Below are positions 25,472 to 34,739 of a DNA stretch of 64,000 bases, piece after piece. The position numbers were made by a program, and so were the translations under genes. The notes beneath the pieces are model-generated. The model made no database searches. It saw only the letters and a list, made by a program, of their open reading frames with translations, and had not been told where the DNA came from. Within the stretch, counting starts at the first letter, position 1. Each line of letters begins with the position of its first letter. Origin of the DNA: JAFGAV01 sp041479055 (GTDB taxonomy: Bacteria; Acidobacteriota; Aminicenantia; Aminicenantales; JAFGAV01); contig OY969762.1 in NCBI GenBank assembly GCA_963702835.1, positions 434,001-498,000 on the forward strand, written 5' to 3'.

Positions 25472-25645
25472 ATGGTTGTTCGAGTCTTTCATAAATCCTT
25501 TGATTTCGCCGATGCCGAAAGATGGGACATCGAGCAGCACGTCCGCATGAGCCCGAAACAAAGGCAAAAAGCGGCAAGAGAATTGAAAAAAAGGACTTTC
25601 GGCAAATCTGGTCGGGATGTCCGTGATGTCCATAAAGCAAGATGA
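25472..25645 (+). CDS. Small basic protein preceding a nucleotidyltransferase remnant
   Basis: Short reading frame of 57 residues starting MVVRVFHKSFDFADAERWD and containing MSPKQRQKAARELKKRTFG. The pattern (a phrase of the type 'S-P-x-x-R-x-x-x-x-x-L-K' near the middle, then a basic end) is like the small proteins encoded just before nucleotidyltransferase genes in putative toxin-antitoxin-like pairs. It has a strong promoter and its stop overlaps the next start by ATGA. A DNA-binding or neutralising role is speculative. Confidence 0.55.
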   Translation: MVVRVFHKSFDFADAERWDIEQHVRMSPKQRQKAARELKKRTFGKSGRDVRDVHKAR

Positions 25646-25785
25646 CTGCCTCTCATTTTTCCAAAGATACGTCAGAGTTTATTCGACTGCTTGACCGATA
25701 TTCGGCCATCCGGCTCATCCTTCAATTGGCTGAAGCCGAGTTCCTTCTGGTTCCGCCGTCTTTGGCCCTCGAAACGCTCTTCTGA
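25642..25785 (+). pseudogene. Truncated nucleotidyltransferase gene
   Basis: Frame of 47 residues starting MTASHFSKDTSEFIRLLDRYS. This matches the extreme N-terminus of a family of single-domain nucleotidyltransferases, where it is normally followed by a V-R-Y-L-I-V-G-G-E-A-type segment. Here the sequence breaks after RYS and continues as unrelated residues to a stop at 25783. The catalytic GG/GS and DxD motifs are missing. It is best read as a deletion remnant. It overlaps the upstream small gene by 4 nt. Confidence 0.5.
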
Positions 25786-25885
25786 AGCTTGAAAACTTGC
25801 GCCGGCCGCTGCGGTATGCTAGTTTATACGCTTAAATAGCCACGATTAATTCGCTGTTTTCAATGAGAAGAAAAGGTCAGTAGCC

Positions 25886-27220
25886 ATGTTCCTCTCTATC
25901 CTCTGGCATCTCCATCAACCCATGTACAGGAATCCCGAGACCAACGAGTTCATCCTCCCTTGGGTGAATTTCCACCTGACCAAAAATTACTATCAAATGG
26001 CCTGCTTGGCCGAAGAGCTGGACTATCCCTGCACTTTTAATCTCGTTCCCTGCCTGGTCGAGCAGATTGAGCAATACAGCCGGGGCCAGGCGACGGATGT
26101 GGTGCAGAAGGCCGTGGAAGCAGACCCGGAGACACTGACGCCCTCCCAAGTCAAGTGGCTCTCCAGGTTCTTGCCCCCAGGCACACAGGCAAGAGATCGG
26201 CGGAGCCTGCAGCTTGAAGCTCTCCTGTCCTTTTTTTCGCCTCTTTTGAAAACGAAACAAGAGAAGGATTTTCTTCTCGATCTCCAAAAAAAAACATACC
26301 GGCAGGTCATCCCTTATTACAGGAAGCTCTGGAAAAAGGGAACGGTTGAACTGACGACTTCGGCCTACTATCATCCCCTCCTTCCTCTTCTCTTCGACCT
26401 TGGCGTCGGCGGGGAAGAACATATGCCCTCTCTTCCTTTCCGGTATCCCGAGGACGGAGAAGCCCAGATCGAAAAAGGGAGAGAATATTTCAAGCAAGTC
26501 TTCGGGGATTACCCCTCCGGCTTCTGGCCTTCGGAGGGCGGGATCAGTCAGGATGTGGCCAGGGCGGTCTCAGGAAAGGGCTTTGCCTTCGCCGTGACGG
26601 ACGAGAACGTTCTCTGGAAAAGCCTGAAAACAGCGCCACATCCCAAGCTCTTGCATAAACCCTATCTCTGCCAAGACCTCACCCTTTTTTTCCGCGACCG
26701 CGAACTCTCCGACCTGCTGAGTTTTGAATACCACAGCTGGAAGGAAAAAGAGGCCGCCGCCCATTTCTTAGCCAAAGTCGAAGAAAGGAAGAAGGCCAGC
26801 CCGCCGGAGGCCATCTGCGTCATCGCCTTGGACGGCGAAAATCCCTGGGCGGGATACCGGGAGAACGGAGTCCCTTTTCTCCGGGAATTCTACAGCCAAA
26901 TTAAGCAGAAAAAGGGCCTCACCCCCGTCCTCTTCAAGGATTACTTGAATATCTGCCGGCCAGACGAAAAAATTTCCATCGCCCCCGGCACCTGGCTCGG
27001 CAATTTTTCCAAATGGGTTGGATCTCCGGTCAAGAATGCCGCCTGGGAAAGTCTGTCCAAGGCCAGGGAATTCTGCGGGCCGCGGGAAGAGATTTTCGTG
27101 GCCGAGGGATCTGACTGGTTCTGGTGGTTCGGCGAGGACCATGTGGCCGAATTCGAAGCCCTCTTTGAGAGTTATCTCCGCCGAGCCTGCAAAAATGCGG
27201 GGCCCAGGAGCCGACCATGA
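25886..27220 (+). CDS. GH57 glycoside hydrolase (alpha-amylase-like)
   Basis: GH57 enzyme, 444 residues, cytosolic (no signal). The first GH57 motif is WHLHQPMY (residues 7-14). The catalytic nucleophile is probably E217 in GFWPSEGG, and the acid/base D316 in ALDGENPW. These are the expected positions for an alpha-amylase or related alpha-glucan hydrolase that retains configuration. The exact specificity (amylase, amylopullulanase, galactosidase) is not readable. It is the first gene of an operon with two other GH57 enzymes and glgC, and overlaps the next gene by 4 nt. It probably takes part in intracellular glycogen or maltodextrin turnover. Confidence 0.9.
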   Translation: MFLSILWHLHQPMYRNPETNEFILPWVNFHLTKNYYQMACLAEELDYPCTFNLVPCLVEQIEQYSRGQATDVVQKAVEADPETLTPSQVKWLSRFLPPGTQARDRRSLQLEALLSFFSPLLKTKQEKDFLLDLQKKTYRQVIPYYRKLWKKGTVELTTSAYYHPLLPLLFDLGVGGEEHMPSLPFRYPEDGEAQIEKGREYFKQVFGDYPSGFWPSEGGISQDVARAVSGKGFAFAVTDENVLWKSLKTAPHPKLLHKPYLCQDLTLFFRDRELSDLLSFEYHSWKEKEAAAHFLAKVEERKKASPPEAICVIALDGENPWAGYRENGVPFLREFYSQIKQKKGLTPVLFKDYLNICRPDEKISIAPGTWLGNFSKWVGSPVKNAAWESLSKAREFCGPREEIFVAEGSDWFWWFGEDHVAEFEALFESYLRRACKNAGPRSRP

Positions 27221-29172
27221 AAGAGCTCACCTTCCTTTTTGCCGTCCACAATCATCAGCCCGTGGGAAATTTCTCTTTTGTCTTTGAAAAAGCCTTCCGG
27301 GACTGCTACCGGCCGTTTCTTGAAGAGATAGCCAAACACCCGGCAGCCAAGCTCACCCTGCACTTTTCCGGTCCCCTGTGGGAGTACATGCAGTCTCACG
27401 AAAAGGAATGCTGGAACATGGTCGAAGCTATGTCCCGGCGCGGCCAGGTCGAGCTTCTGGGCGGCGGCTTTTACGAGCCCATCCTCTCCATCATCCCCGA
27501 AGAGGACAGGCAAGGGCAGCTCCGCATGATGAACGAGTTCCTCCAAGAGAATTTCCAGACCAAGCCCCGAGGTATCTGGCTGACCGAGAGGATCTGGGAA
27601 CCCCAGCTTCCCAAGACGCTTGCTCAAGCGGGCATCGAATACACTCTGCTGGACGAGGAGCATTTTCACTACGCCGGTATTAAGGATATTTTTCTTCCTT
27701 ACGTCACGGAAGAACAAGGGTACCCCTTGGTGCTTTTCCCGATCAATAAAAAACTGAGGTACATGGTTCCCTTCCATCCCCTGGCGGATGTCAGCTCCTC
27801 CTTCGATGATATCAAAGCGGCCGAAGGTGTCGCCATCCTCGGCGATGACGGCGAGAAATTCGGCCTCTGGCCGGGGACCCACAAATGGGTCTTCGAGGAA
27901 GGCTGGCTGCGCAAGTTTCTCGAATTCTTGGACAGGGAAAGCGTCCGGATGCTGACATATTCAGAATACTTGGACACGCGCCCGAAGTGCGAAAAAGTTT
28001 ATATCCCGCCGGCCTCTTATGAAGAGATGATGGAGTGGATCCTCGAGCCTGAGGCCCAGGAGATTTTCAGGAGCCTGAAAAAAGAGAGCCCCAGCGGGAC
28101 CCGCAGGTTTTTGCGCGGAGGTTTTTTCCGCGAATTTTTCCTCAAGTACGTTGAAAGCAACCATCTCCACAAGAGAATGCTTCTTGTCTCAAGCGAAGTC
28201 AGCCGTCAGAAAAACTGGAAAGCCGCCAGAGAGCTCTACCAAGGGCAGTGCAATGATGCCTATTGGCACGGCATTTTCGGGGGGCTTTACCTTCCTCATC
28301 TACGGGAAGCCGTCTATGCGCACCTCCTCCGGGCTGAAAACGAACTCTCTCTCCGTCCCGGCTGGGAAAAAGTGGATTATGATCAAGACAGAAGAGAAGA
28401 GATCTTCTTTCGAAACGAGAAGTTCAACCTTTTGTTCAAGCCAGCCTTCGGCGGCAGCCTGGTCGAGCTCGACTATCGGCCCCTCTCCCGCAACCTTTCC
28501 GATGTCCTCTCCCGCCGAGAGGAGTCCTATCACCGGAGGCGGGAAGAAACGTCCGCAGAGGGCAAAAGCATCCACGAGCGGGCCAAAGAGCTTCCTCCTC
28601 AATCTCACGATCTGCTGCGCTACGATTGGCACCCTCGTTACTCTCTCCTCGACCACTTCCTCCACCCCCAGACGACGGCCGAGGATTTCCGCCGTATCAA
28701 TTACAGCGAGCAGGGGGATTTCGTCAACCAAGAGTATGAATCTTCGCTCCTCGAGGAGTGCCTGCTGCTCCGGAGGGAAGGGCACCTCTGGGTAGATGGT
28801 GACAGAATTCCCGTGGCTGTCAAAAAGAAAATTCAGGCCGGCGCCGAAGGCCTCCGCATCGCTTATGAGATCGAAAATTCCTCAGCCAAAGACGTCTCTT
28901 TCGTTTTCGGCACGGAATTCAACTTCTATCTTCTTCCGGATGAATGGAAAACAAGAAGGGGTCAGCTCTTGCTTCTGGGCGAAAAACTCATCCTGGAATT
29001 TTCCCCAGCCTCTGAACTCTGGGCCTTTCCGCTGCAGACGCTCTCCCAATCAGAGGAAGGCTATGATATAATCCACCAGGGATTTTGTTTTCTCCCTCAT
29101 TGGAAATTCAGCCTTTCCGGGAAGGAAAAATTTTCTCTGGCGATATCCTTGAGAGAAGGCCATGTCCGCTAA
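27217..29172 (+). CDS. GH57 4-alpha-glucanotransferase-like enzyme
   Basis: GH57 enzyme of 651 residues that matches the layout of the Thermococcus litoralis 4-alpha-glucanotransferase. A catalytic barrel (about 1-280) is followed by the DUF1925 and DUF1926 beta-rich domains (about 290-650). The nucleophile is E124 in GIWLTERIWEPQLP; the acid/base is in GDDGEKFG at 209-216. HNHQP at 11-15 is motif 1. It would transfer maltosyl or longer segments between alpha-1,4-glucans. Alpha-amylase side activity is common in this branch. It overlaps both neighbours (4 nt upstream, 11 nt downstream), so three GH57 genes are tightly coupled. Confidence 0.9.
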   Translation: MKELTFLFAVHNHQPVGNFSFVFEKAFRDCYRPFLEEIAKHPAAKLTLHFSGPLWEYMQSHEKECWNMVEAMSRRGQVELLGGGFYEPILSIIPEEDRQGQLRMMNEFLQENFQTKPRGIWLTERIWEPQLPKTLAQAGIEYTLLDEEHFHYAGIKDIFLPYVTEEQGYPLVLFPINKKLRYMVPFHPLADVSSSFDDIKAAEGVAILGDDGEKFGLWPGTHKWVFEEGWLRKFLEFLDRESVRMLTYSEYLDTRPKCEKVYIPPASYEEMMEWILEPEAQEIFRSLKKESPSGTRRFLRGGFFREFFLKYVESNHLHKRMLLVSSEVSRQKNWKAARELYQGQCNDAYWHGIFGGLYLPHLREAVYAHLLRAENELSLRPGWEKVDYDQDRREEIFFRNEKFNLLFKPAFGGSLVELDYRPLSRNLSDVLSRREESYHRRREETSAEGKSIHERAKELPPQSHDLLRYDWHPRYSLLDHFLHPQTTAEDFRRINYSEQGDFVNQEYESSLLEECLLLRREGHLWVDGDRIPVAVKKKIQAGAEGLRIAYEIENSSAKDVSFVFGTEFNFYLLPDEWKTRRGQLLLLGEKLILEFSPASELWAFPLQTLSQSEEGYDIIHQGFCFLPHWKFSLSGKEKFSLAISLREGHVR

Positions 29173-30814
29173 ATACTTTTCCTTAGTCCTCCACAGCCAC
29201 ATTCCTTACGTTCTGTCCCATGGAAGCTGGCCGCATGGGATGGACTGGCTCTTTGAGGCGGCTGCCGAGAGCTACCTCCCGCTCCTCGACGTCTTTTTTC
29301 GTCTCCGGGACGAAGGCATCTCACCCCGGGTCAATATTTCCTTTACTCCCGTCTTAATGGAGCAGCTCAAGAACCGGAGCTTCGCCTCGGGCTTAAAAGA
29401 TTATCTCCAGATGAAAATCGAGATTGCCCAGAGTGACCGCGCCTATTTTGAAAAGACGGGGAACAAGGCTCTTCTCCCCCTGACCTTTTACTGGGAGTCC
29501 TGGTACCAAAAACTTCTCGCCGATTTCGCCACCCGTTACAAAGAAGATATCATCGAAGCGTACCGGCGGCTGCAGGAAGAAGGGCACCTCGAAGTTTTGA
29601 CCTCGGCCGCCACCCACGCTTATTTTCCGCTGCTCTCCCAGGACGATAGCATCCGCTGGCAGATCCGCCAGGGCCGACTCGTCTACCAAAACCATTTTGG
29701 CCGCGAGCCGAAAGGATTCTGGCTTCCCGAGTGCGCCTACCGGCCGGGCTATCTGTGGAAGCCTCCGCTAGGCAACAAGGAGGCCGTAGCCCGGGCCGGG
29801 GTCGACGAGCTCCTCGGAGAAGAGGGCCTGGGTTATTTTTTCGTCGACACCCACCTTCTCAGGGGGGGAGAAGCCAAGGGCGTCTACCTGGATCGGTTTC
29901 CCGCTCTCAAGCTACTCTGGGAAAAATTCAAAAAAGAATACCAGCCGGGACCGGAATCGGCCAAGACGCCTTATCTTGCTTATCTGGCTTATCCTTCCAA
30001 AATCCCCTTTTTGGTGCGGGACGAAAAATCAGGCACTCAAGTCTGGAGCGGGAAAAGCGGCTATCCCGGAGACGGCTGGTATCTCGAGTTCCACAAGAAG
30101 CATTTCCCCGGCGGGATGCGCTACTGGAGAATCACCTCGAGCGATGCGGACCTCGGCGATAAACATCCTTATGATCCCCAAAAAACCCGGGAAAGGCTGG
30201 AAGAAAACTCCTCCCATTTTGTTGACACGGTCCGTGAGATGCTGGCAGGTCAGGACAAAGGCGTTGTCGTCGCCCTTTATGACACGGAGCTGTTCGGGCA
30301 CTGGTGGTTCGAGGGACCGGAGTGGCTCTATCTCGTCTTGAAGAAAATGCAGGGCACAGAGGTCGGGCCGCAAAAGGCGAGCGCCTGCCTCGACGTCCTC
30401 CATCCTCACACGCTCATCTCTCTTCCCGAAGGCTCCTGGGGCCAGGGCGGTTTCCACTGGATCTGGCTGAACGACGACACTTCCTGGATCTGGGAAAAGA
30501 TCTACAGGGTCGAGGCAGAAGCCAAGAAGATCCGGCCTCCTTCCACCGCTCACGGAAAGAGAATCCTCAAACAATTCATCCGGGAAAAATTTCTGCTGGA
30601 AAGCTCGGACTGGCCTTTCCTGATCTCGACCTGGACAGCGCGCGATTACGCCGAGAACAGGGTGGCTGAGCACTTCGAGAGGGCGCAGGCCCTTCTCCAA
30701 TGGCTGGGCCGGCCGGACTCCTTCAGCTTTGATGAGCAAAAACTCCTGGAGACCTGGGAAGAAGAAGACAAGCTTTTCGACAACGTTGTCGCACCCGATG
30801 GACAGCTTATCTGA
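29162..30814 (+). CDS. GH57 1,4-alpha-glucan branching enzyme
   Basis: GH57 branching enzyme with C-terminal DUF1957 domain, 550 residues. Motifs: HSHIPYV (11-17), nucleophile E190 in GFWLPECAYRPG, acid/base D374 in YDTELFGHWWFEG, and SWGQGGFHWIWLN near 425-437. It would form alpha-1,6 branches in glycogen. The usual catalytic loop tyrosine region is present around 235-300 but was not checked in detail. Together with glgC, glgA and the glucanotransferase it completes a glycogen synthesis set. Its start lies inside the preceding gene's end (11 nt overlap). Confidence 0.92.
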   Translation: MSAKYFSLVLHSHIPYVLSHGSWPHGMDWLFEAAAESYLPLLDVFFRLRDEGISPRVNISFTPVLMEQLKNRSFASGLKDYLQMKIEIAQSDRAYFEKTGNKALLPLTFYWESWYQKLLADFATRYKEDIIEAYRRLQEEGHLEVLTSAATHAYFPLLSQDDSIRWQIRQGRLVYQNHFGREPKGFWLPECAYRPGYLWKPPLGNKEAVARAGVDELLGEEGLGYFFVDTHLLRGGEAKGVYLDRFPALKLLWEKFKKEYQPGPESAKTPYLAYLAYPSKIPFLVRDEKSGTQVWSGKSGYPGDGWYLEFHKKHFPGGMRYWRITSSDADLGDKHPYDPQKTRERLEENSSHFVDTVREMLAGQDKGVVVALYDTELFGHWWFEGPEWLYLVLKKMQGTEVGPQKASACLDVLHPHTLISLPEGSWGQGGFHWIWLNDDTSWIWEKIYRVEAEAKKIRPPSTAHGKRILKQFIREKFLLESSDWPFLISTWTARDYAENRVAEHFERAQALLQWLGRPDSFSFDEQKLLETWEEEDKLFDNVVAPDGQLI

Positions 30815-31982
30815 TAAAATTCTGGCCATGATCCTCTGCGGGGGGAAAGGGGAGAGGCTCTACCCTCTGACCCGGGACCGGGCCAAGCCTTCTGTGCCCT
30901 TCCTGGGCAGCTACCGGATTATCGACTTCAGCCTTTCCAACTGCTTGAATTCGGGCCTCCGCAAGATCGCCCTGCTGACCCAATACAAATCGCTGTCCCT
31001 GGAAAGGCACATCCTCAACGGATGGAACATCTTCCATGCCGAGAGCGGAGGCTATATCATCTCCCTTCCGGCCCAGGGGAGGGTGGGTGAACATTGGTAC
31101 GAGGGGACGGCGGATGCCGTTTTTCAGAATATCTACACCATTCAGCAGGAGACTCCCGAGGCGATTCTCGTCCTTTCCGGAGACCACGTCTACCGAGCCG
31201 ATTACCGGAAGATCATCGCCTTTTATCAAGAGAAGAAAGCCGAGACCGTAATCCTGGCCAAGACCGTGAATCGCGGGGAGGCCGGCCGTTTCGGCGTCAT
31301 GGCCGTAAACAAAGGCCAGCGGGTCATCGAGTTCTTGGAGAAACCGGAAAATCCGCCACCCCTTCCCTGGGACAGGAGGTCTTCGCTGATTTCCATGGGC
31401 GTCTATCTCTTCCGGACAGCGACTTTGATCAGAGCGCTTATCCAGGATGCCAAAAATCCCGAGAGCAGCCACGATTTCGGCAAGGATGTCATGCCGCGAA
31501 TCATTGACCACGCCCGCGTCTACGCCTATCTTTATGACGGCTACTGGGAAGATATCGGTACCATCGACGCCTACTGGAAGGCGAATATGGCTTTTCTCGC
31601 GCCTTCTCCGCCTTTTTCTCTGATTGAAAAGTCCCGGCCCATCCGAACTTTCAAACCCCAGTACGCCCCGACGCACATTGAGCAGGCCGAAATTCAGAAC
31701 ACCATCATCAGCTCAGGCTGCCGCATCCTCGGAGGAAAAGTGCGGCGCTCCATCATTTCGCCCGGCGTGCACATCGCCGCCTCTGCCCAAGTCCAGGACT
31801 CGATCCTCTTGGAGGGCACGCAGATCGGACGGGGAGCCAGGATCCGCCGAACGATCATCGACAAGTTTTCCAGAATCCCGGATCATTTTGTGATCGGCTA
31901 TGATAAAAAAAAGGACGCCCAGAATTTCCTGATCAGTGAAGAGGGAATCCGCGTTGTCCCCAAAGGCTGGAACCACGAATGA
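30798..31982 (+). CDS. glgC: Glucose-1-phosphate adenylyltransferase
   Basis: ADP-glucose pyrophosphorylase, 394 residues. It makes the glucosyl donor for glycogen synthase. N-terminal motif ILCGGKGERLYPLT binds ATP; KPSVPFLGSYRIIDF, EGTADAV and LSGDHVYRADY belong to the catalytic site; the C-terminal third is a left-handed beta-helix. The ATG at 30798 is chosen from several in-frame starts because it begins the family-like MDSLSDKILAMIL. It overlaps the branching-enzyme end by 17 nt and the kinase start by 4 nt. Feedback by sugar phosphates is usual for the family but not shown here. Confidence 0.95.
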   Translation: MDSLSDKILAMILCGGKGERLYPLTRDRAKPSVPFLGSYRIIDFSLSNCLNSGLRKIALLTQYKSLSLERHILNGWNIFHAESGGYIISLPAQGRVGEHWYEGTADAVFQNIYTIQQETPEAILVLSGDHVYRADYRKIIAFYQEKKAETVILAKTVNRGEAGRFGVMAVNKGQRVIEFLEKPENPPPLPWDRRSSLISMGVYLFRTATLIRALIQDAKNPESSHDFGKDVMPRIIDHARVYAYLYDGYWEDIGTIDAYWKANMAFLAPSPPFSLIEKSRPIRTFKPQYAPTHIEQAEIQNTIISSGCRILGGKVRRSIISPGVHIAASAQVQDSILLEGTQIGRGARIRRTIIDKFSRIPDHFVIGYDKKKDAQNFLISEEGIRVVPKGWNHE

Positions 31983-33319
31983 TCGAAAGATACCATCTCT
32001 TCCTCCGTGAATTTCCTAAAGAGACTTCCAAAGAACTCCAGCTTTTTTCCATCATTGCTCAGAGCTTCTTCCAACCTTACTCGCTCATAGATAATATGCT
32101 TGTCATTCTCACCGCCTTAACGGCCGGCCCAGGGGTGGGCTTCAACAGGGCCATGCTCTTCCTCGCCGATGGAGACAAACTGAAGGGCGAATTTTGGCTG
32201 GGCCCTGGTTCTCCCGAAGATGCAGAATCCATCTGGGGAGTTCTCTCCACGCCAGGGATCGGGTACCCTGAAATAATCGAACATAACCGGAGTTTTCTGG
32301 CTAGCGACGATGGAACCCTGACTAAACGCCTCGGGAAACTCGAGTATTCCCTCAATCAGAAAAATCCACTCATTCCCGCCCTGGCCACTTCCTCAAGGGA
32401 AATTATCCTCGTCAGAGACGCCTGGAATGAGCCTCTGGTTGACAAGGGATTCCAGGAAATCATCGGTGTGGAGGAGTTTCTCTGTATCCCTCTTTTGGCT
32501 CAAAAAGAAATCTTGGGTGCCATCATCCTGGATAATGCCATCACGCGTCTTCCCATCCAGGCCAAAGATATCGAGCTGGCCTCGATCTGCGGCCTCATTG
32601 CCGGCGACTACATTTGGACGGCCAAGTTGCAAAAGCGAATCGTCGACATGAAAAGCCTGGCGGCCATGGGCGAGATGGCCATGTTCGTCACCCACCAGCT
32701 CAGAAACCCGATGGTCACCATCGGCGGGTTCGCCGACCAGCTCCTCGACCCGCGGATAGGAGAGAAGAATAAGAAGAGAAACATCCAGATCATTCGGAGT
32801 GAAATCCGTCGGCTGGAAAGAATCCTTCTCCGGCTGGCCCAATTCCTCCGTATTGATGTTAAAGAGATGGTCTCTGTGGATATCAAAGAAATGCTCAACA
32901 TCGTTATGGATGCCGCCCGGTCCAAGGTCAAGAGTGGCCGCGTGACGATCAAGACAGACGTGGAGAAAGGGCTGAGCGCCATCGTCTGCGATCCCATCCA
33001 CGCCGGAGAGGCGCTGCGCAACGTTATCGATAATGCCCTGGATGCCCTCCTCGATGGGGGAGTCATTCATATCCGCGCCTATCGAGAAAACGAAAAATGG
33101 GCCGTCATATCCGTCCGGGATAACGGCCGGGGAATTCCCGAATCGATCAAGAACAAGATCTTTGAGGCTTTTGTCTCCACCAAAGAGAACGGCATGGGAC
33201 TCGGCCTGGCCTACGTGAAAAGAGTCGTCGACGCCTCCGGAGGGCGGATCGAAGTCGAAAGCGAAGAGGGCCAAGGGACGACTTTCCGATTGTATTTCAA
33301 AACAGGAGAAGGGGGATGA
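31979..33319 (+). CDS. GAF-domain sensor histidine kinase
   Basis: Cytosolic histidine kinase, 446 residues, no membrane segments. Residues 1-225 form a GAF-type sensor. The phospho-acceptor is H239 in VTHQLRNPM. The ATPase domain contains NVIDNALDAL (N box), VRDNGRGIP (G1) and GMGLGLAYV (G2). It overlaps glgC by 4 nt and the receiver gene by 4 nt, so it is made together with the glycogen enzymes. This suggests it senses an intracellular metabolite or energy signal, but the ligand is unknown. Confidence 0.93.
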   Translation: MIERYHLFLREFPKETSKELQLFSIIAQSFFQPYSLIDNMLVILTALTAGPGVGFNRAMLFLADGDKLKGEFWLGPGSPEDAESIWGVLSTPGIGYPEIIEHNRSFLASDDGTLTKRLGKLEYSLNQKNPLIPALATSSREIILVRDAWNEPLVDKGFQEIIGVEEFLCIPLLAQKEILGAIILDNAITRLPIQAKDIELASICGLIAGDYIWTAKLQKRIVDMKSLAAMGEMAMFVTHQLRNPMVTIGGFADQLLDPRIGEKNKKRNIQIIRSEIRRLERILLRLAQFLRIDVKEMVSVDIKEMLNIVMDAARSKVKSGRVTIKTDVEKGLSAIVCDPIHAGEALRNVIDNALDALLDGGVIHIRAYRENEKWAVISVRDNGRGIPESIKNKIFEAFVSTKENGMGLGLAYVKRVVDASGGRIEVESEEGQGTTFRLYFKTGEGG

Positions 33320-33675
33320 AAGAGAAAAAGAAATTGCTCGTCGTCGAAGACGAAAAAAATCTCTGCCTTCTTTACAGGGAAGAATTGGCCAAAGAAGGCT
33401 ACAAGGTTGTCGCGGTCACCGATGCGGATTCGGCCCTGGCGGCCATCAAAAAACAAAAGTTCGACCTCATCATCACGGATATTCGCATGCCGATCAAAAA
33501 CGGGATCGAATTGATCACGCAAATCATGGCCCTGCGGAAAGACATTCCCATCATCATCAACACCGCCTACCAGAGCTACAAACACGATTTTATGACCTGG
33601 GCGGCCGACGCCTATATTGTCAAGTCGGCATCTCTGGACGAACTCAAGTCCAAAATAAAGGAGCTCCTCGGATAA
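33316..33675 (+). CDS. Single-domain response regulator
   Basis: CheY-like receiver of 119 residues with no output domain. Acidic pocket E11/D12, phospho-acceptor D55 in IITDIRMP, T83 and K103 are all present, so it can be phosphorylated. The partner is very likely the kinase encoded immediately upstream (4-nt overlap). Without a DNA-binding domain it must act by protein contact or pass phosphate on. Control of the glycogen enzymes by direct binding is possible but unproven. Confidence 0.92.
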   Translation: MKEKKKLLVVEDEKNLCLLYREELAKEGYKVVAVTDADSALAAIKKQKFDLIITDIRMPIKNGIELITQIMALRKDIPIIINTAYQSYKHDFMTWAADAYIVKSASLDELKSKIKELLG

Positions 33676-33679
33676 GATC

Positions 33680-34700
33680 ATGTCTGAGCTGAGAAAAGAC
33701 CTTGTCGCCGATCGTTGGGTGATCATTGCTGCGGAAAGAAGCAAGAGACCGGATGATTTCCGCCCGGCCCAGCCCGAGAAAAAAGAAGCAGCCAACGGGA
33801 TTCTGTCCTTTTTGTGAGGGCAACGAATCCAAGACACCACCGGAAATTATCGCGCTGCGGAAAAAGGGAACGCGCCGTGACAAACCCGGCTGGCGGGTCA
33901 GGGTCGTCCCCAACAAGTTTCCTGCCCTCAATAGAGGCCTGCCCCCGGAGAGGCAGGAAGACGGAATCTTCATGTGGATGGACGGAGTCGGCGTGCACGA
34001 AGTCGTCATCGAGACGCCGGCCCACGACAAAGAGCTTTCGGACCTTTCGCTAACCCACCTCCAGGATGTTCTGGAGACTTACAAAGAGCGGGTCATCAGC
34101 ATCGAGAAAGAATTTCAATACAAATATGTCCATGTCTTCAAGAACAAGGGGCGGGAGGCCGGCGCTTCTCTTCCCCATCCGCATTCCCAAATCGTCGCCA
34201 CACCGATCATCCCCAGGCAGGTCAATGAAGAGCTCTACAGCTGCGAGAGGTTCCACCGTCAATTCGGGGAGTGCATCTTCTGCCGGACCATCCGCGATGA
34301 AACCCGGATTGGCGATCGGCTCATCTTTGGCAACGACCATTTCTGCGCTGTCGTGCCTTTTGCGCCGCGGTTTCCTTTTGAAATGCGCATCTATCCGCTG
34401 CGCCATGCGGCCTGGTACACGGACTTGACCCGCGTCGAAGCCAAGTCTCTGGCCAAGACCCTCAAGGCTGTCCTGGGAAATCTCAAGGGCCGCCTCTCCG
34501 ACCCGCCCTTCAACTACTACATCCACCAGGCGCCTAACCCCAACCTCCCTCATGAGGCTTGGGCCAACCTCAAAGAGAGCTACCACTGGCATATGGAGAT
34601 CATCCCCGTGCTCACGCGGGCGGCGGGGTTTGAATGGGGGACGGGCTTCCACATCAACCCTGTTCAGCCTGAGACGGCGGCCGACTTCCTGAGAGGCTAG
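33680..34700 (+). pseudogene. galT: Galactose-1-phosphate uridylyltransferase, frameshifted
   Basis: GalT of about 339 residues if repaired; swaps UMP between UDP-glucose and galactose-1-phosphate. An ATG at 33680 begins MSELRKDLVADRWVIIA, a normal GalT N-terminus, but this frame ends at 33816. From 33787 onward the +1 frame gives GFCPFCEGNES (zinc site), the catalytic LPHPHSQIVATP and the full C-terminus. Frames join if one A is removed from the six-A run at 33779-33784. Because the change is in a homopolymer it may be a sequence error. The gene is the last of the glycogen operon, 4 nt after the receiver gene. Confidence 0.85.
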
Positions 34701-34739
34701 GAAGACCGCAGCACCCGCGGCTTATTTAATGGGTTTGAC

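Noticed and set aside
33779..33785. Programmed -1 frameshift in galT at AAAAAAG
   Set aside because: The reading frames need a +1 (or -2) shift, and the codon phase is AAA AAA G, not A AAA AAG. An indel is simpler.
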